Source: Nostoc paludosum FACHB-159
GTDB lineage: Bacteria; Cyanobacteriota; Cyanobacteriia; Cyanobacteriales; Nostocaceae
Direction: 5' to 3'
Assembly: GCF_014698835.1 (NCBI RefSeq)
Contig: NZ_JACJTU010000001.1
Location: 62,001-126,000, forward strand
DNA length: 64,000 nt
The notes beneath the pieces are model-generated. The model was not told where the DNA came from, searched no databases, and saw nothing but the letters and a program-made list of their open reading frames with translations. This document shows, in pieces, positions 18,165 to 26,640 of this stretch (position 1 is the stretch's first letter; every line of letters begins with the position of its first letter). A program made the position numbers and the translations under genes.

Positions 18165-20429
18165 ATGCTCAACGTGTCCACTCACAATTCTCAACAAAAT
18201 CAGCAATTGATTGATACTACTGATTGGAACGTTATTGAAACGGAATTCGATCCGACGCGATTGCATCACAAAGAAACAGTTTTTACCCTTGCTAACGGCT
18301 ATTTGGGAGTGCGAGGTAGTTTCGAGGAAGGATATTCTCAAGATTCTTCCGCCACGCTCATTCATGGTGTTTATGATGATGTGAAAATTGCTCATACTGA
18401 ACTTGTGAATTGTCCTAACTGGCTGCCATTGACAATCAAAGTAGCAGGCGAAAGCTTTAGTATGGAGAGTGGTGAAATTCTCAACTATGAGCGTCGGCTT
18501 GATTTGCGTTTGGGTTTAGTTAGCCGTGATGTGCGCTGGCGTAGTCCTAGTGGTCATACTTTAGATTTTCACTTTCAGCGGTTCGCTAGTTTAGCAGATG
18601 GACATGTTTTAGCAATTCGGACTCAAATCACATCCGTAGACTTTGAGGGTGAAGTTACCGTGGAAGCGGGGTTTGATGCCGAACCCCATACCCAAGGCGT
18701 TAGACATTGGCGAACGATAAACCAAGGTGGTGTAGATCGAATTATCTGGTTGAACAGTCAAACTCTGCACTCAGCTATTCAACTGGGGATGGCGGCTAAG
18801 TTAGTGATAGAAGATGACGACACTACACCCGTGGGCGTAGAAAATCGGGAGCGTCCGACATTGGCAACCTCCTTTGAGTTTTACCCAGGAAAAACGGTGA
18901 CAGTAGAAAAGATTGTCACTGTGTTTACTTCACGGGAAACAGAACTCCCCATTGCCGCAGCCATAGAAAGGCTAGGTAAAGAACCCAGGTATGCTACTTT
19001 GTTAGCTGCTCACATTGCTGCATGGGAGCAAGTGTGGCAAGACAGTGACATTATTATTGAAGGCGATCGCCAAGCTCAATTAAGTGTCCGTTATAATCTT
19101 TTCCAATTACTAGCCGTCACACCGCGTCAGGATGACCGAGTGAGCATTCCTCCCAAAAGCCTCTGTGGTTTTGCCTATAGCGGACACATCTTTTGGGATA
19201 CGGAAATTTTCATGCTTCCCTTCCTCACCTACACCCAGCCAGCCCTAGCCCGGAACTTGCTCACCTACCGCTATCACACTTTACCAGGAGCTAGACGCAA
19301 AGCCCAGGAAGCAGGTTATCAAGGAGCGATGTTTGCTTGGGAAAGTGCTGCTACCGGCGATGAAGTCACCCCGCGCTGGGTGCCAACTCCCAGTGGCGAA
19401 TTAGTCCGTATTTGGTGCGGCGACATCGAAGTGCATATCACCGCAGATATCGCTTATGCAGTATTACACTACTGGCACACCACCAACGATGATGAATGGA
19501 TACGGGATTATGGCGCCGAAATTATCTTAGATACGGCGGTTTTCTGGGAAAGTCGCGTCCAGTGGAACCAAGCACGCCACAGCTATGACATTCTGGATGT
19601 AATTGGCCCCGACGAAAATCACGATCGCGTCGATAATAATGCCTTCACCAATCTCATGGTAGACTGGCACTTACAATCAGCCTTGGCGCTGTGGGACTGG
19701 CTCAAGCAAGCATACCCCGAAACCTCAGCCCAATTAGCGCAAAAACTCAACTTAACTACAGAACGTCTGCACCGTTGGGCAGAAATCCCAGAGCATTTAT
19801 TTGTGAATCAAGATCCAAAAACAGGTTTAATTGAACAGTTTGAAGGGTTTTTCCAGCTAGAAGATATTAACTTTGCTGATTACGAACCACGTACTAAATC
19901 TCTGCAAGGTCTATTGGGAATTGAAGCCACAAGCCAAAAGCAGATTCTCAAGCAGCCAGATGTGTTGATGCTTTTGTATTTGATGCGGGAGCGTTATGAC
20001 CATAACACCCTCGCCGCTAACTGGGACTATTACAACCAACGCACAGATCACACCTACGGTTCATCACTCGGCCCAGCCATTCACGCCGTCTTAGCCTGCG
20101 ACTTGAATCAACCAACCGAAGCTTACACACATTTCATGCGATCGGCCTTGGTAGACTTAGAAGATGTCCGACTCAATGCAGGTGAAGGAATTCACGCCGC
20201 CAGTGCTGGAGGAGTTTGGCAAGCAGTAGTCTTTGGCTTTGGTGGTATCCGCATGACTCAATTTGGCCCAGTGGCTTGTCCCAATCTTCCACCCCACTGG
20301 ACGCGTTTGAAGTTTCGCCTGCAATGGCGTAACGAGTGGTATGACTTTGACTTGGGAGTTGAACAAGAAGTCAAAGTTCCCAGTTTGGTAGAAGAAAGGG
20401 TGGAAAGTTTGGTAGAAGTAGAAATCTAA
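18165..20429 (+). CDS. Glycoside hydrolase family 65 disaccharide phosphorylase (kojibiose/trehalose/maltose type)
   Basis: 754 residues, the usual GH65 length. An N-terminal super-sandwich domain (FTLANGYLGVRGSFEEGY) is followed by the (alpha/alpha)6 barrel with FAYSGHIFWDTEIFMLPF near 336-353, the general acid Glu in VIGPDENHDRVDNNAF near 480-495, LKQPDVLMLLYLM near 594, and HTYGSSLGPAIHA, the phosphate-side loop. These enzymes reversibly phosphorolyse an alpha-linked glucose disaccharide to beta-glucose-1-phosphate and glucose in the cytoplasm; the linkage cannot be told from sequence here. No beta-phosphoglucomutase lies next to it. The stop codon overlaps the left end of a MITE-like element, so the last residues (a Val/Glu repeat) may have been altered by that insertion. 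Confidence 0.9.
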   Translation: MLNVSTHNSQQNQQLIDTTDWNVIETEFDPTRLHHKETVFTLANGYLGVRGSFEEGYSQDSSATLIHGVYDDVKIAHTELVNCPNWLPLTIKVAGESFSMESGEILNYERRLDLRLGLVSRDVRWRSPSGHTLDFHFQRFASLADGHVLAIRTQITSVDFEGEVTVEAGFDAEPHTQGVRHWRTINQGGVDRIIWLNSQTLHSAIQLGMAAKLVIEDDDTTPVGVENRERPTLATSFEFYPGKTVTVEKIVTVFTSRETELPIAAAIERLGKEPRYATLLAAHIAAWEQVWQDSDIIIEGDRQAQLSVRYNLFQLLAVTPRQDDRVSIPPKSLCGFAYSGHIFWDTEIFMLPFLTYTQPALARNLLTYRYHTLPGARRKAQEAGYQGAMFAWESAATGDEVTPRWVPTPSGELVRIWCGDIEVHITADIAYAVLHYWHTTNDDEWIRDYGAEIILDTAVFWESRVQWNQARHSYDILDVIGPDENHDRVDNNAFTNLMVDWHLQSALALWDWLKQAYPETSAQLAQKLNLTTERLHRWAEIPEHLFVNQDPKTGLIEQFEGFFQLEDINFADYEPRTKSLQGLLGIEATSQKQILKQPDVLMLLYLMRERYDHNTLAANWDYYNQRTDHTYGSSLGPAIHAVLACDLNQPTEAYTHFMRSALVDLEDVRLNAGEGIHAASAGGVWQAVVFGFGGIRMTQFGPVACPNLPPHWTRLKFRLQWRNEWYDFDLGVEQEVKVPSLVEERVESLVEVEI

Positions 20430-20559
20430 CGTGAATTCGATATACAGGATTTTGACCTCACCCCCAGCCCCTCTCCTTGAAGGAGAGGGGAGCAAAAAGC
20501 CTAATTTTTCGTTACTCCGAGAGGCAGGCTGGGTGGGTGAGGTCTGTCGAATTCACGTT
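20428..20559. mobile_element. MITE-like element A, copy 1
   Basis: 132 bp bounded by 13-bp perfect inverted ends AACGTGAATTCGA/TCGAATTCACGTT. The interior (TTTTGACCTCA ... CCTCTCC ... GGAGAGGGGAGC ... TTTTTCGTTACTCC ... GGGTGAGGTCTGTCG) is itself palindromic and recurs at 52761-52897. It has no coding capacity, so it would be mobilised in trans. It abuts and overlaps the GH65 stop codon. Confidence 0.8.
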
Positions 20560-20580
20560 TAATAAATTAACGCGGAGGGA

Positions 20581-20976
20581 TTAATAACGATACCAATAGC
20601 GATCGCTTTCATAACGACGGCGATCGTTACGAATGTTGCGAAGGTCGTTATCGCGGTCATAACGGCGATAGTTGTCGCGGTCATAGCGGCGATGATTATC
20701 GCGGTCATAACGACGATGATTATGGCGGTCATAGCGACGGTCATAACGGCGATCGTAGCGACGGTCATTGTCACGAATGTTGCGAAAATCGCGATCGCGG
20801 TCATAATCGCGATCTCTATAGTGACGACTCTGAAGTTCAGAGTTACCATCATCATTGTGATGATAGCTATAACTATCTAACTCAGCAAGATAAGAGGCAT
20901 CAGCTTTAGGAGAAATAGCCAAAGCTGAAGCAGAAGCTATCAAGCCTGCCAGAAAAATAGAGGCAAAGCGGTTCAT
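20581..20976 (-). CDS. Secreted Arg/Asp/Tyr-rich repeat protein (RYDRDN repeats)
   Basis: 131 residues. An N-terminal signal peptide (MNRFASIFLAGLIASASALA, likely cleavage after ADA near residue 27) is followed by a short linker and about 80 residues dominated by RRYDRDN-like repeats, roughly balanced in Arg and Asp with many Tyr. Composition suggests a disordered or beta-zipper-like exported protein. No enzymatic motif is visible. The repeats are also visible in the DNA as GATCG-rich units, so length variation by slippage is likely. Other frames through the same repeats also stay open but lack a signal peptide. Function unknown. Confidence 0.65.
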   Translation of the reverse strand: MNRFASIFLAGLIASASALAISPKADASYLAELDSYSYHHNDDGNSELQSRHYRDRDYDRDRDFRNIRDNDRRYDRRYDRRYDRHNHRRYDRDNHRRYDRDNYRRYDRDNDLRNIRNDRRRYESDRYWYRY

Positions 20977-21353
20977 AATGTGAGTGGAAAGTTGTTGATA
21001 GTAATTTATGCCAGTCCAGTCTGTTTACGAAGAGCAGATTCCACAAGTCTTTAGATTAATCTTATCAATGTTGAATCAAGAAGATAAGTTTTTTTGGGTG
21101 CAATGATTGATAAAAATTTTGTCGTCTATGATACTTTTTGACTATGAAAAGTCAGATTGATACGTAATATTGTTAGTTAAAGCAACAAACTATAACTTAG
21201 GATTATTTGGGTAGATGTCAACGGGTCGCTTTTTTGGGGTTTTGCTAATTTTTACAACTTTACTAATGTTTTCGACTTGGGTAACAGTAAACCATGCCTA
21301 TCTGCTGAAGATGATTCATTCAATATATTTAAAAGTTCTTGAGCAATTTTGAC

Positions 21354-21516
21354 AGCTTACTGTCGTCAATTAACGATTTACGGGTTCCACCTGGTAATCG
21401 TTTACAAAAGCTAGAAACAAACTATTACAGCAGATACAGCTTTGCGTTTATCTCGCTATTTTGGTAACAGCGCTCAGTTTTGGTTGAATTTACAAACGCA
21501 ATATAATATACGTTAA
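21354..21516 (+). pseudogene. HigA-type antitoxin remnant
   Basis: The piece 21354-21408 reads INDLRVPPGNR. A frame jump then leads to KQTITADTALRL and SRYFGNSAQFWLNLQ, the hallmark of HigA (VapI) helix-turn-helix antitoxins, and stops at TAA 21514-21516. The N-terminus and the usual C-terminal helix are missing, and no HigB toxin is adjacent. It is a frameshifted relic of a type II toxin-antitoxin locus. Confidence 0.8.
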
Positions 21517-21678
21517 GCTCTTAAAGAAAATATTGTCTTTTCTCGGATTGTTATTAAATTTCTGGAATTCAGCGTCAACAAATACGAAAGAATACGTAGA
21601 TTAATCAAAAGTCTCAACTTAAAGACTTAGACAGCCCTAATAACTGATAACTTGGAAATTGATATTAGGAGTCGTTTT

Positions 21679-22503
21679 ATGGTTCTACAAATTCAACCCA
21701 CCCAAAAAGAACCAATTGTTACATGGGAAGCACTCCCAGCTGACTTCATTTTACCCGACGATCCAGTGGAAAATATTCAACAACCCGTTCTCGCTGCGGC
21801 GCTTACCGATGCTTTGGGAACCGCAGAACGCATCCAACCGCAGATGCTAATTGGCTCTAATTTTGGACTTGTCGCCACAGTCAATAAAAAAATTGTCGTC
21901 AAAGCACCAGACTGGTTTTACGTTCCTCAAGTACACCCTGTAGCCGCTGATGTAATTCGGCGTAGCTATACCCAGAATTTAGAAGGTGCCGCTGTGGCTG
22001 TGGTGATGGAATTTCTCTCAGACACAGAAGGTGGAGAACTCTCAGTTCGCTCAACTCCACCTTACGGTAAGCTTTATTTTTACGAACGAATTCTCAAGGT
22101 TCCAACCTACCTAACCTACGACCCCTACGAACCTAATTTAGAAGTACGCTGCTTGCAAAATGGGCGATATACTTTGCAGCAAGCAGATAGCAATGGACGC
22201 TTTTGGATTCCTGAGTTAAATTTATTCCTGGGAATTTGGTATGGTGAAAGACTTTGCCAAACCACAAATTGGTTGCGGTGGTGGGATACAGAAGGAAATT
22301 TGCTTTTTTGGAGTAGCGAACAAGCTGAACAGGAACGCCAACGCGCTGAGCAGGAACGCCAACGTGCTGAGCAGGAACGCCAACGTGCTGAGCAGGAACG
22401 CCAACGTGCTGAACAGGAACGCCAACGTGCTGAACAGGAACGCCAACGTGCTGATATATTAGCAGCTAGGTTACGCGAATTAGGTGTTGACCCTGATGCG
22501 TAG
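21679..22503 (+). CDS. Uma2 family PD-(D/E)XK nuclease-like protein with heptad tail
   Basis: 274 residues from the ATG at 21679, which has AGGAG at 21667-21671; an earlier in-frame start lacks this. The Uma2 fold (PF05685 type) is marked by the Asp in VKAPDWFYVPQV, the Glu in VVMEFLSDTEG and the YGKLYFYERILKVPTYLTYD block that follows. The family is hugely expanded in cyanobacteria and is presumed nuclease-like, but its role is unclear. The C-terminus has six perfect EQERQRA heptads (DNA 22327-22452, 21-bp units) predicted to form a coiled coil, and ends ARLRELGVDPDA, the usual Uma2 ending. The heptad number probably varies by slippage. Confidence 0.85.
   Translation: MVLQIQPTQKEPIVTWEALPADFILPDDPVENIQQPVLAAALTDALGTAERIQPQMLIGSNFGLVATVNKKIVVKAPDWFYVPQVHPVAADVIRRSYTQNLEGAAVAVVMEFLSDTEGGELSVRSTPPYGKLYFYERILKVPTYLTYDPYEPNLEVRCLQNGRYTLQQADSNGRFWIPELNLFLGIWYGERLCQTTNWLRWWDTEGNLLFWSSEQAEQERQRAEQERQRAEQERQRAEQERQRAEQERQRAEQERQRADILAARLRELGVDPDA
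22327..22452. repeat. 21-bp minisatellite, six units, in the Uma2 tail
   Basis: Six tandem 21-bp units differing at a few third positions, each encoding EQERQRA. Compare the arrays at about 23636-23803, 30990-31325 and 32294-32545. Confidence 0.9.
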
Positions 22504-22629
22504 GCGTAGCCCGCACTTCGACACCCTTCGGCGTCGCTCAGGGCAAGAAGCTCAGTGGCCATCGTAGACATCGCATAACCTCAAGAAATGCTGGGAATAA
22601 TAATTTTGGGACATCTGCACCAAAATTCC

Positions 22630-23481
22630 ATGAAACAGCAAAAAAATCAATTCAGTCATCTTACTGCGATCGAAAGAACTTATCTATCATTTCCAGCACA
22701 GCTTTTATTAAATCAAAACCTACTACAAGGCAAAATACTAGACTTTGGTTGTGGCTTTGGTAATGATGTGCAAATATTACGCCAAAAAGGCTGTGATATT
22801 ACAGGTTACGATCCTTATTATTTTCCAGAATATCCTCAGAATAAATTTGATACAATCATTTGCTTTTACGTTTTAAATGTTTTATTTGCTGAAGAACAAG
22901 CTAATATTTTGATGCAAATCTCACACTTATTAAAAGCTGGAGGCAAAGCTTACTACGCTGTGAGAAGGGATATTAAAAAAGAAGGTTTTCGCGAACATTA
23001 TGTTCATAAAAAGCCTACATATCAATGTATTGCCAAGCTTCCTTTTCCTTCACTTTATTTAGATGAGCATCGGGAGGTTTATGAATATATTCACTATAAT
23101 CATCAGCAAAATTCATCTACTTATTGTATATTTTGTAATCCGCGTAAAAATCTCACACTCTTAACTGAATCAGCGACAGCTTACGCTATATTTGATGGCT
23201 ACCCTATTAGTAAAGGACATGTTTTAGTTATTCCTAAACGTCATGTTAGCAACTATTTTGAACTACCATTTAAAGAACAATCGGCTTGTTGGTTTATGGT
23301 AAATAAAGTGCAAGAAATTCTCAAGACTGAATTTGAGCCTGATGGTTTTAATGTAGGAATGAACATAAATCGAGAAGCAGGCCAAAATATTATGCACACC
23401 AGTATTCATATCATCCCTCGTTACAAAGGTGATACTGTTTCTCCCAAAAGTGGAATCAGAAACGTTATTCCTAAAAAGTAA
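22630..23481 (+). CDS. SAM methyltransferase-HIT domain fusion
   Basis: 283 residues from the ATG at 22630, where similarity to relatives seems to begin; an in-frame ATG at 22588 is possible. The N-terminal half is a class I methyltransferase with the SAM loop ILDFGCGFGNDVQIL and YDPYYFPEYP. A possible CxxC (CIFCNP) starts the C-terminal HIT domain, which has GHVLVIPKRHVSNYFELP and AGQNIMHTSIHIIPRYKGD. HIT enzymes hydrolyse or transfer nucleotide phosphates with an H-x-H-x-H triad. Here the triad reads His256, Ser258, His260, so the nucleophilic middle His is missing. The HIT half is thus probably binding-only or changed in chemistry. The substrate of the methyltransferase is unknown. Confidence 0.8.
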   Translation: MKQQKNQFSHLTAIERTYLSFPAQLLLNQNLLQGKILDFGCGFGNDVQILRQKGCDITGYDPYYFPEYPQNKFDTIICFYVLNVLFAEEQANILMQISHLLKAGGKAYYAVRRDIKKEGFREHYVHKKPTYQCIAKLPFPSLYLDEHREVYEYIHYNHQQNSSTYCIFCNPRKNLTLLTESATAYAIFDGYPISKGHVLVIPKRHVSNYFELPFKEQSACWFMVNKVQEILKTEFEPDGFNVGMNINREAGQNIMHTSIHIIPRYKGDTVSPKSGIRNVIPKK

Positions 23482-23561
23482 CAGTTTTTGTTTCTTAACA
23501 GCTTTTAGTAGCAAAACTAGATTATCTTTAAATTTTGTTGAAAATGTTTTCAAATATCTAC

Positions 23562-24407
23562 CTAACCTAGATTATCTGGATCGATTCCTAGCGCTCTTAA
23601 TTGTTCTGCTAATTGTTGAACGCGTTGTTCTGCAATGTCAGCGCGTTGTGCTTCTTGCTGGGCGCGTTGTGCTTCTTGTTGAGCGCGTTTTGCTTCTTGT
23701 TGAGCGCGTTTTGCTTCTTGTTGAGCGCGTTGTGCTTCTTGTTGAGCGCGTTGTGCTTCTTGTTGGGCGCGTTGTGCTTCTTGCTGGGCGCGTTCTACTT
23801 CTAGTTTAATTTGTTCTGCTGGTGTGGGATAGCGTTTTCCTGCCTCATCATACCAATACATCCATTCTCGCGTTACGCCGCTATAGTTTCCCCTTTCGCA
23901 ACCAATTCCTAAACCTATTTCTGGTAACCAAACGGGGTTTCCTTCTTGTAATTCATACTTACCATTAACTAATTTATGCACTTCTAATCGAGGTTTGCGG
24001 CGGCGGCGAGAAGAATAAATCACATAGTAAAGTACACCTAATGCTGCATATTCATCCAATTTAGTGCTGTATTCTTTGCGATAATTTTGGGAAACAACTT
24101 CTAGTACCAAAATCGGTAGAACGTTTTCATCCCATAGCACATAACTGGGACGTAGTTCCTCATCATAAAACCGCTCTACTCCTAAGCTCAAAAACCCATC
24201 TGGCACAATGGGCGGTTTATCGGGGTGATAATAAATACCCATATCTATCCCAAAAAACCAGTCCATGTGTTCTGCCCAGAGTATCAGCAGTATCGACTTG
24301 AGCAAACCTGGTATTAATTCTTGTAGTTCATTATCCACAGGGGTTTCATCAGAGTCGGGTAGTTCTTCGGCTGATGGCAAGTACCTTGGCAAGTTGTACT
24401 CTAACAT
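23562..24407 (-). CDS. Uma2 family PD-(D/E)XK nuclease-like protein with AQQEAQR tail
   Basis: 281 residues from the ATG at 24407, which has GGGAG nine bases upstream; the frame is open ten codons further. Typical Uma2 start LPRYLPSAEELPDSDETPVD. Nuclease-like residues lie in IVPDGFLSLGV, LPILVLEVVSQ and the KLDEYAALGVLYYVIY block. The tail has eight AQQEAQR/AQQEAKR heptads (about 23636-23803) and ends RALGIDPDNLG. It differs from the Uma2 gene at 21679 in both sequence and heptad type, so it is not a recent duplicate. Convergent with the methyltransferase-HIT gene. Confidence 0.85.
   Translation of the reverse strand: MLEYNLPRYLPSAEELPDSDETPVDNELQELIPGLLKSILLILWAEHMDWFFGIDMGIYYHPDKPPIVPDGFLSLGVERFYDEELRPSYVLWDENVLPILVLEVVSQNYRKEYSTKLDEYAALGVLYYVIYSSRRRRKPRLEVHKLVNGKYELQEGNPVWLPEIGLGIGCERGNYSGVTREWMYWYDEAGKRYPTPAEQIKLEVERAQQEAQRAQQEAQRAQQEAQRAQQEAKRAQQEAKRAQQEAQRAQQEAQRADIAEQRVQQLAEQLRALGIDPDNLG
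23636..23803. repeat. 21-bp minisatellite, about eight units, in the second Uma2 tail
   Basis: Eight tandem 21-bp units (GCGCGTTGTGCTTCTTGTTGA type, plus strand) encoding AQQEAQR on the minus strand. Two units carry a Gln-to-Lys change (TTG to TTT). Confidence 0.85.
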
Positions 24408-24918
24408 GGCTTCGTCTCCCGAAAACTCAAATAGCACTTGGTTGTTTTTGGGTCACCAGAATTATAGCGATTTTTAGCAGAACACGTGTTGTAAGAAATA
24501 TTATGACAGCGATCGCTCTCATACAAAAACCAAAAAAACAACCTCTAAGCATCTAAAATACCTCCAGCGAGTAAACAAAAAGCCTCGGCTAGTTTAGCTG
24601 ACCAATCTGGCATATTCCGCAAAGTTGCTGAAGCCGATAAAATTTTTGGTAACTCTTAACTATTAATAAATATATCGAGTTCGATGCCATTCATGCTTTA
24701 TATTTAGCGACAGGGTAGTGCAAACACCCATTCACGTTCAAAGACTAGGAGGCACCAGATATCACTACCAAGCAACTCGCGCCCGCATACTATCAGCACG
24801 CAGTGTAACTCAAGGTTAAGTTGATATTAAAACTGATAATTTTTGCTGAATTGCGACAGATAAAGACTACACTAAAAAGTCTTGTGCAGCAAAACCTGTA
24901 GCTTTAAATAAAGTAATC
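24408..24918. other. Spacer with probable gene fragments
   Basis: A start-less plus frame near 24555-24660 ends SGIFRKVAEADKIFGNS and a stop; a second near 24745-24815 reads RLGGTRYHYQATRARILSA. Both look protein-like but are cut off, so this appears to be decayed accessory DNA. I cannot name the parent genes. The serA promoter should lie in the last 150 bp. Confidence 0.4.
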
Positions 24919-26499
24919 ATGTCTAAGGTTCTTGTCTCTGATTCCATTGACCAAGCTGGAATTGACATTCTTTCCCAAGTTGCTACTGTTGATGTCAAAA
25001 CAGGTCTAAAACCAGCAGAATTGATAGAAATTATTGGTGAGTATGACGCGTTAATGATTCGTTCTGGTACGCGTGTCACCCAAGAAATTATTGAAGCCGG
25101 TACCCAGCTAAAAATCATCGGTCGCGCTGGTGTCGGTGTGGATAATGTGGATGTTCCCGCCGCCACACGCCGAGGAATTGTCGTAGTTAATTCCCCAGAA
25201 GGAAACACCATTGCTGCTGCCGAACATGCTATAGCAATGATTTTAGCTTTGTCTCGCCACATCCCCGATGCTAATGCTTCGGTGAAACGTGGTGCATGGG
25301 ATCGCAATAGCTTTATCGGTGCAGAAGTCTATAAAAAAACCCTCGGTATTGTCGGTTTGGGTAAAATTGGCTCCCATGTAGCTGCTGTGGCTAAGGCAAT
25401 GGGGATGAAATTACTAGCTTACGACCCCTTTATCTCCACAGAACGAGCCGAACAAATTGGCTGTCAGTTAGTAGAACTGGATTTACTTTTCCAGCAAGCA
25501 GATTACATCACCTTACACATTCCTAAAACTCCAGAAACTACCCACTTAATCAATGCCGTAACCCTGGCAAAGATGAAACCGACAGCCCGGATTATTAATT
25601 GCGCTCGTGGTGGGATCATTGAAGAAAATGCTTTAGCAGCAGCAATCAAAGCTGGTAAAATCGCAGGTGCAGCCCTGGATGTGTTCGAGTCAGAACCACT
25701 GGGAGAATCGGAATTGCGATCGCTAGGCAAGGAAGTCATCCTCACCCCCCACTTGGGAGCATCCACCACGGAAGCACAAGTGAATGTAGCCATTGATGTC
25801 GCCGAACAAATTCGGGATGTACTTCTAGGACTACCAGCACGTTCAGCCGTTAACATTCCCGGACTCGGCCCCGATGTGTTGGAAGAACTCAAACCCTACA
25901 TGCAACTGGCAGAAACTCTAGGTAATTTAGTAGGACAGCTAGCTGGCGGACGAGTGGAAGTCCTGAATGTCCGACTGCAAGGGGAACTCGCAACTAACAA
26001 AAGTCAGCCTTTGGTAGTAGCTGCCCTCAAAGGACTACTTTACCAAGCTTTGCGGGAACGCGTAAATTACGTAAATGCCAGCATCGAAGCCAAAGAACGG
26101 GGAATTCGCGTAATTGAAACCCGCGACGCTTCTGTTAGAGATTATGCCGGCACACTGCATCTAGAAGCCACTGGTACTTTAGGTACTCATTCTGTCACAG
26201 GCGCTTTGTTGGGCGAACGAGAAATTCATCTCACCGACGTTGACGGTTTCCCGATTAACGTTCCACCCAGTAAATATATGCTGTTTACCCTACACCGCGA
26301 TATGCCGGGAATTATCGGTAAACTCGGCTCCCTACTCGGCAGTTTCAATGTGAATATTGCCAGTATGCAAGTCGGTCGCAAAATCGTCCGTGGTGATGCA
26401 GTCATGGCTCTGAGCATTGACGACCCTTTACCTGAGGGCATTTTAGATGAGATTATTAAAGTCCCTGGCATTCGGGACGCTTATACAGTAACTCTATGA
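24919..26499 (+). CDS. serA: D-3-phosphoglycerate dehydrogenase
   Basis: 526 residues, the long SerA form. It oxidises 3-phosphoglycerate to phosphohydroxypyruvate with NAD in the first step of serine synthesis. The nucleotide loop GIVGLGKIGSHVAAVAKAMG lies near 143-162; the catalytic Arg is in INCARGGIIEE, Glu in ALDVFESEPL, and His in LTPHLGAST. After the dehydrogenase come the intervening (ASB) domain (TLGNLVGQLAGG on) and a C-terminal ACT domain (TLHRDMPGIIGKLGSLLGS), which may bind serine for feedback control. The protein has the features expected of a housekeeping gene. prmA follows 140 bp later across a heptamer block. Confidence 0.97.
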   Translation: MSKVLVSDSIDQAGIDILSQVATVDVKTGLKPAELIEIIGEYDALMIRSGTRVTQEIIEAGTQLKIIGRAGVGVDNVDVPAATRRGIVVVNSPEGNTIAAAEHAIAMILALSRHIPDANASVKRGAWDRNSFIGAEVYKKTLGIVGLGKIGSHVAAVAKAMGMKLLAYDPFISTERAEQIGCQLVELDLLFQQADYITLHIPKTPETTHLINAVTLAKMKPTARIINCARGGIIEENALAAAIKAGKIAGAALDVFESEPLGESELRSLGKEVILTPHLGASTTEAQVNVAIDVAEQIRDVLLGLPARSAVNIPGLGPDVLEELKPYMQLAETLGNLVGQLAGGRVEVLNVRLQGELATNKSQPLVVAALKGLLYQALRERVNYVNASIEAKERGIRVIETRDASVRDYAGTLHLEATGTLGTHSVTGALLGEREIHLTDVDGFPINVPPSKYMLFTLHRDMPGIIGKLGSLLGSFNVNIASMQVGRKIVRGDAVMALSIDDPLPEGILDEIIKVPGIRDAYTVTL

Positions 26500-26505
26500 G
26501 TGCTA

Positions 26506-26612
26506 AGTGAAAAAAGTTAGGAGTGAAGAAAAGTTAGGAGTGAGGAGTTAAAAGTTAAAAAATAAAACTCCTAACTCCTAACTCCTAACTCCTAACTCCT
26601 AACTCCTAACTC
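26506..26612. repeat. Heptamers AACTCCT with an inverted AGGAGTGA arm
   Basis: GTTAGGAGTGA-like units (26516-26550) face six or seven tandem AACTCCT units (26567-26610), so the RNA can fold back. It lies between serA and prmA. The same AACTCCT heptamer recurs at 41971-42008. Confidence 0.8.
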
Positions 26613-26640
26613 TTTCATACTCACCACTCAGCACTCAAAC

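Noticed and set aside
20559-20880. Ile/Ala/Thr-rich hydrophobic frames on both strands
   Set aside because: Out-of-frame readings of the RYDRDN repeat gene; no signal or start support.
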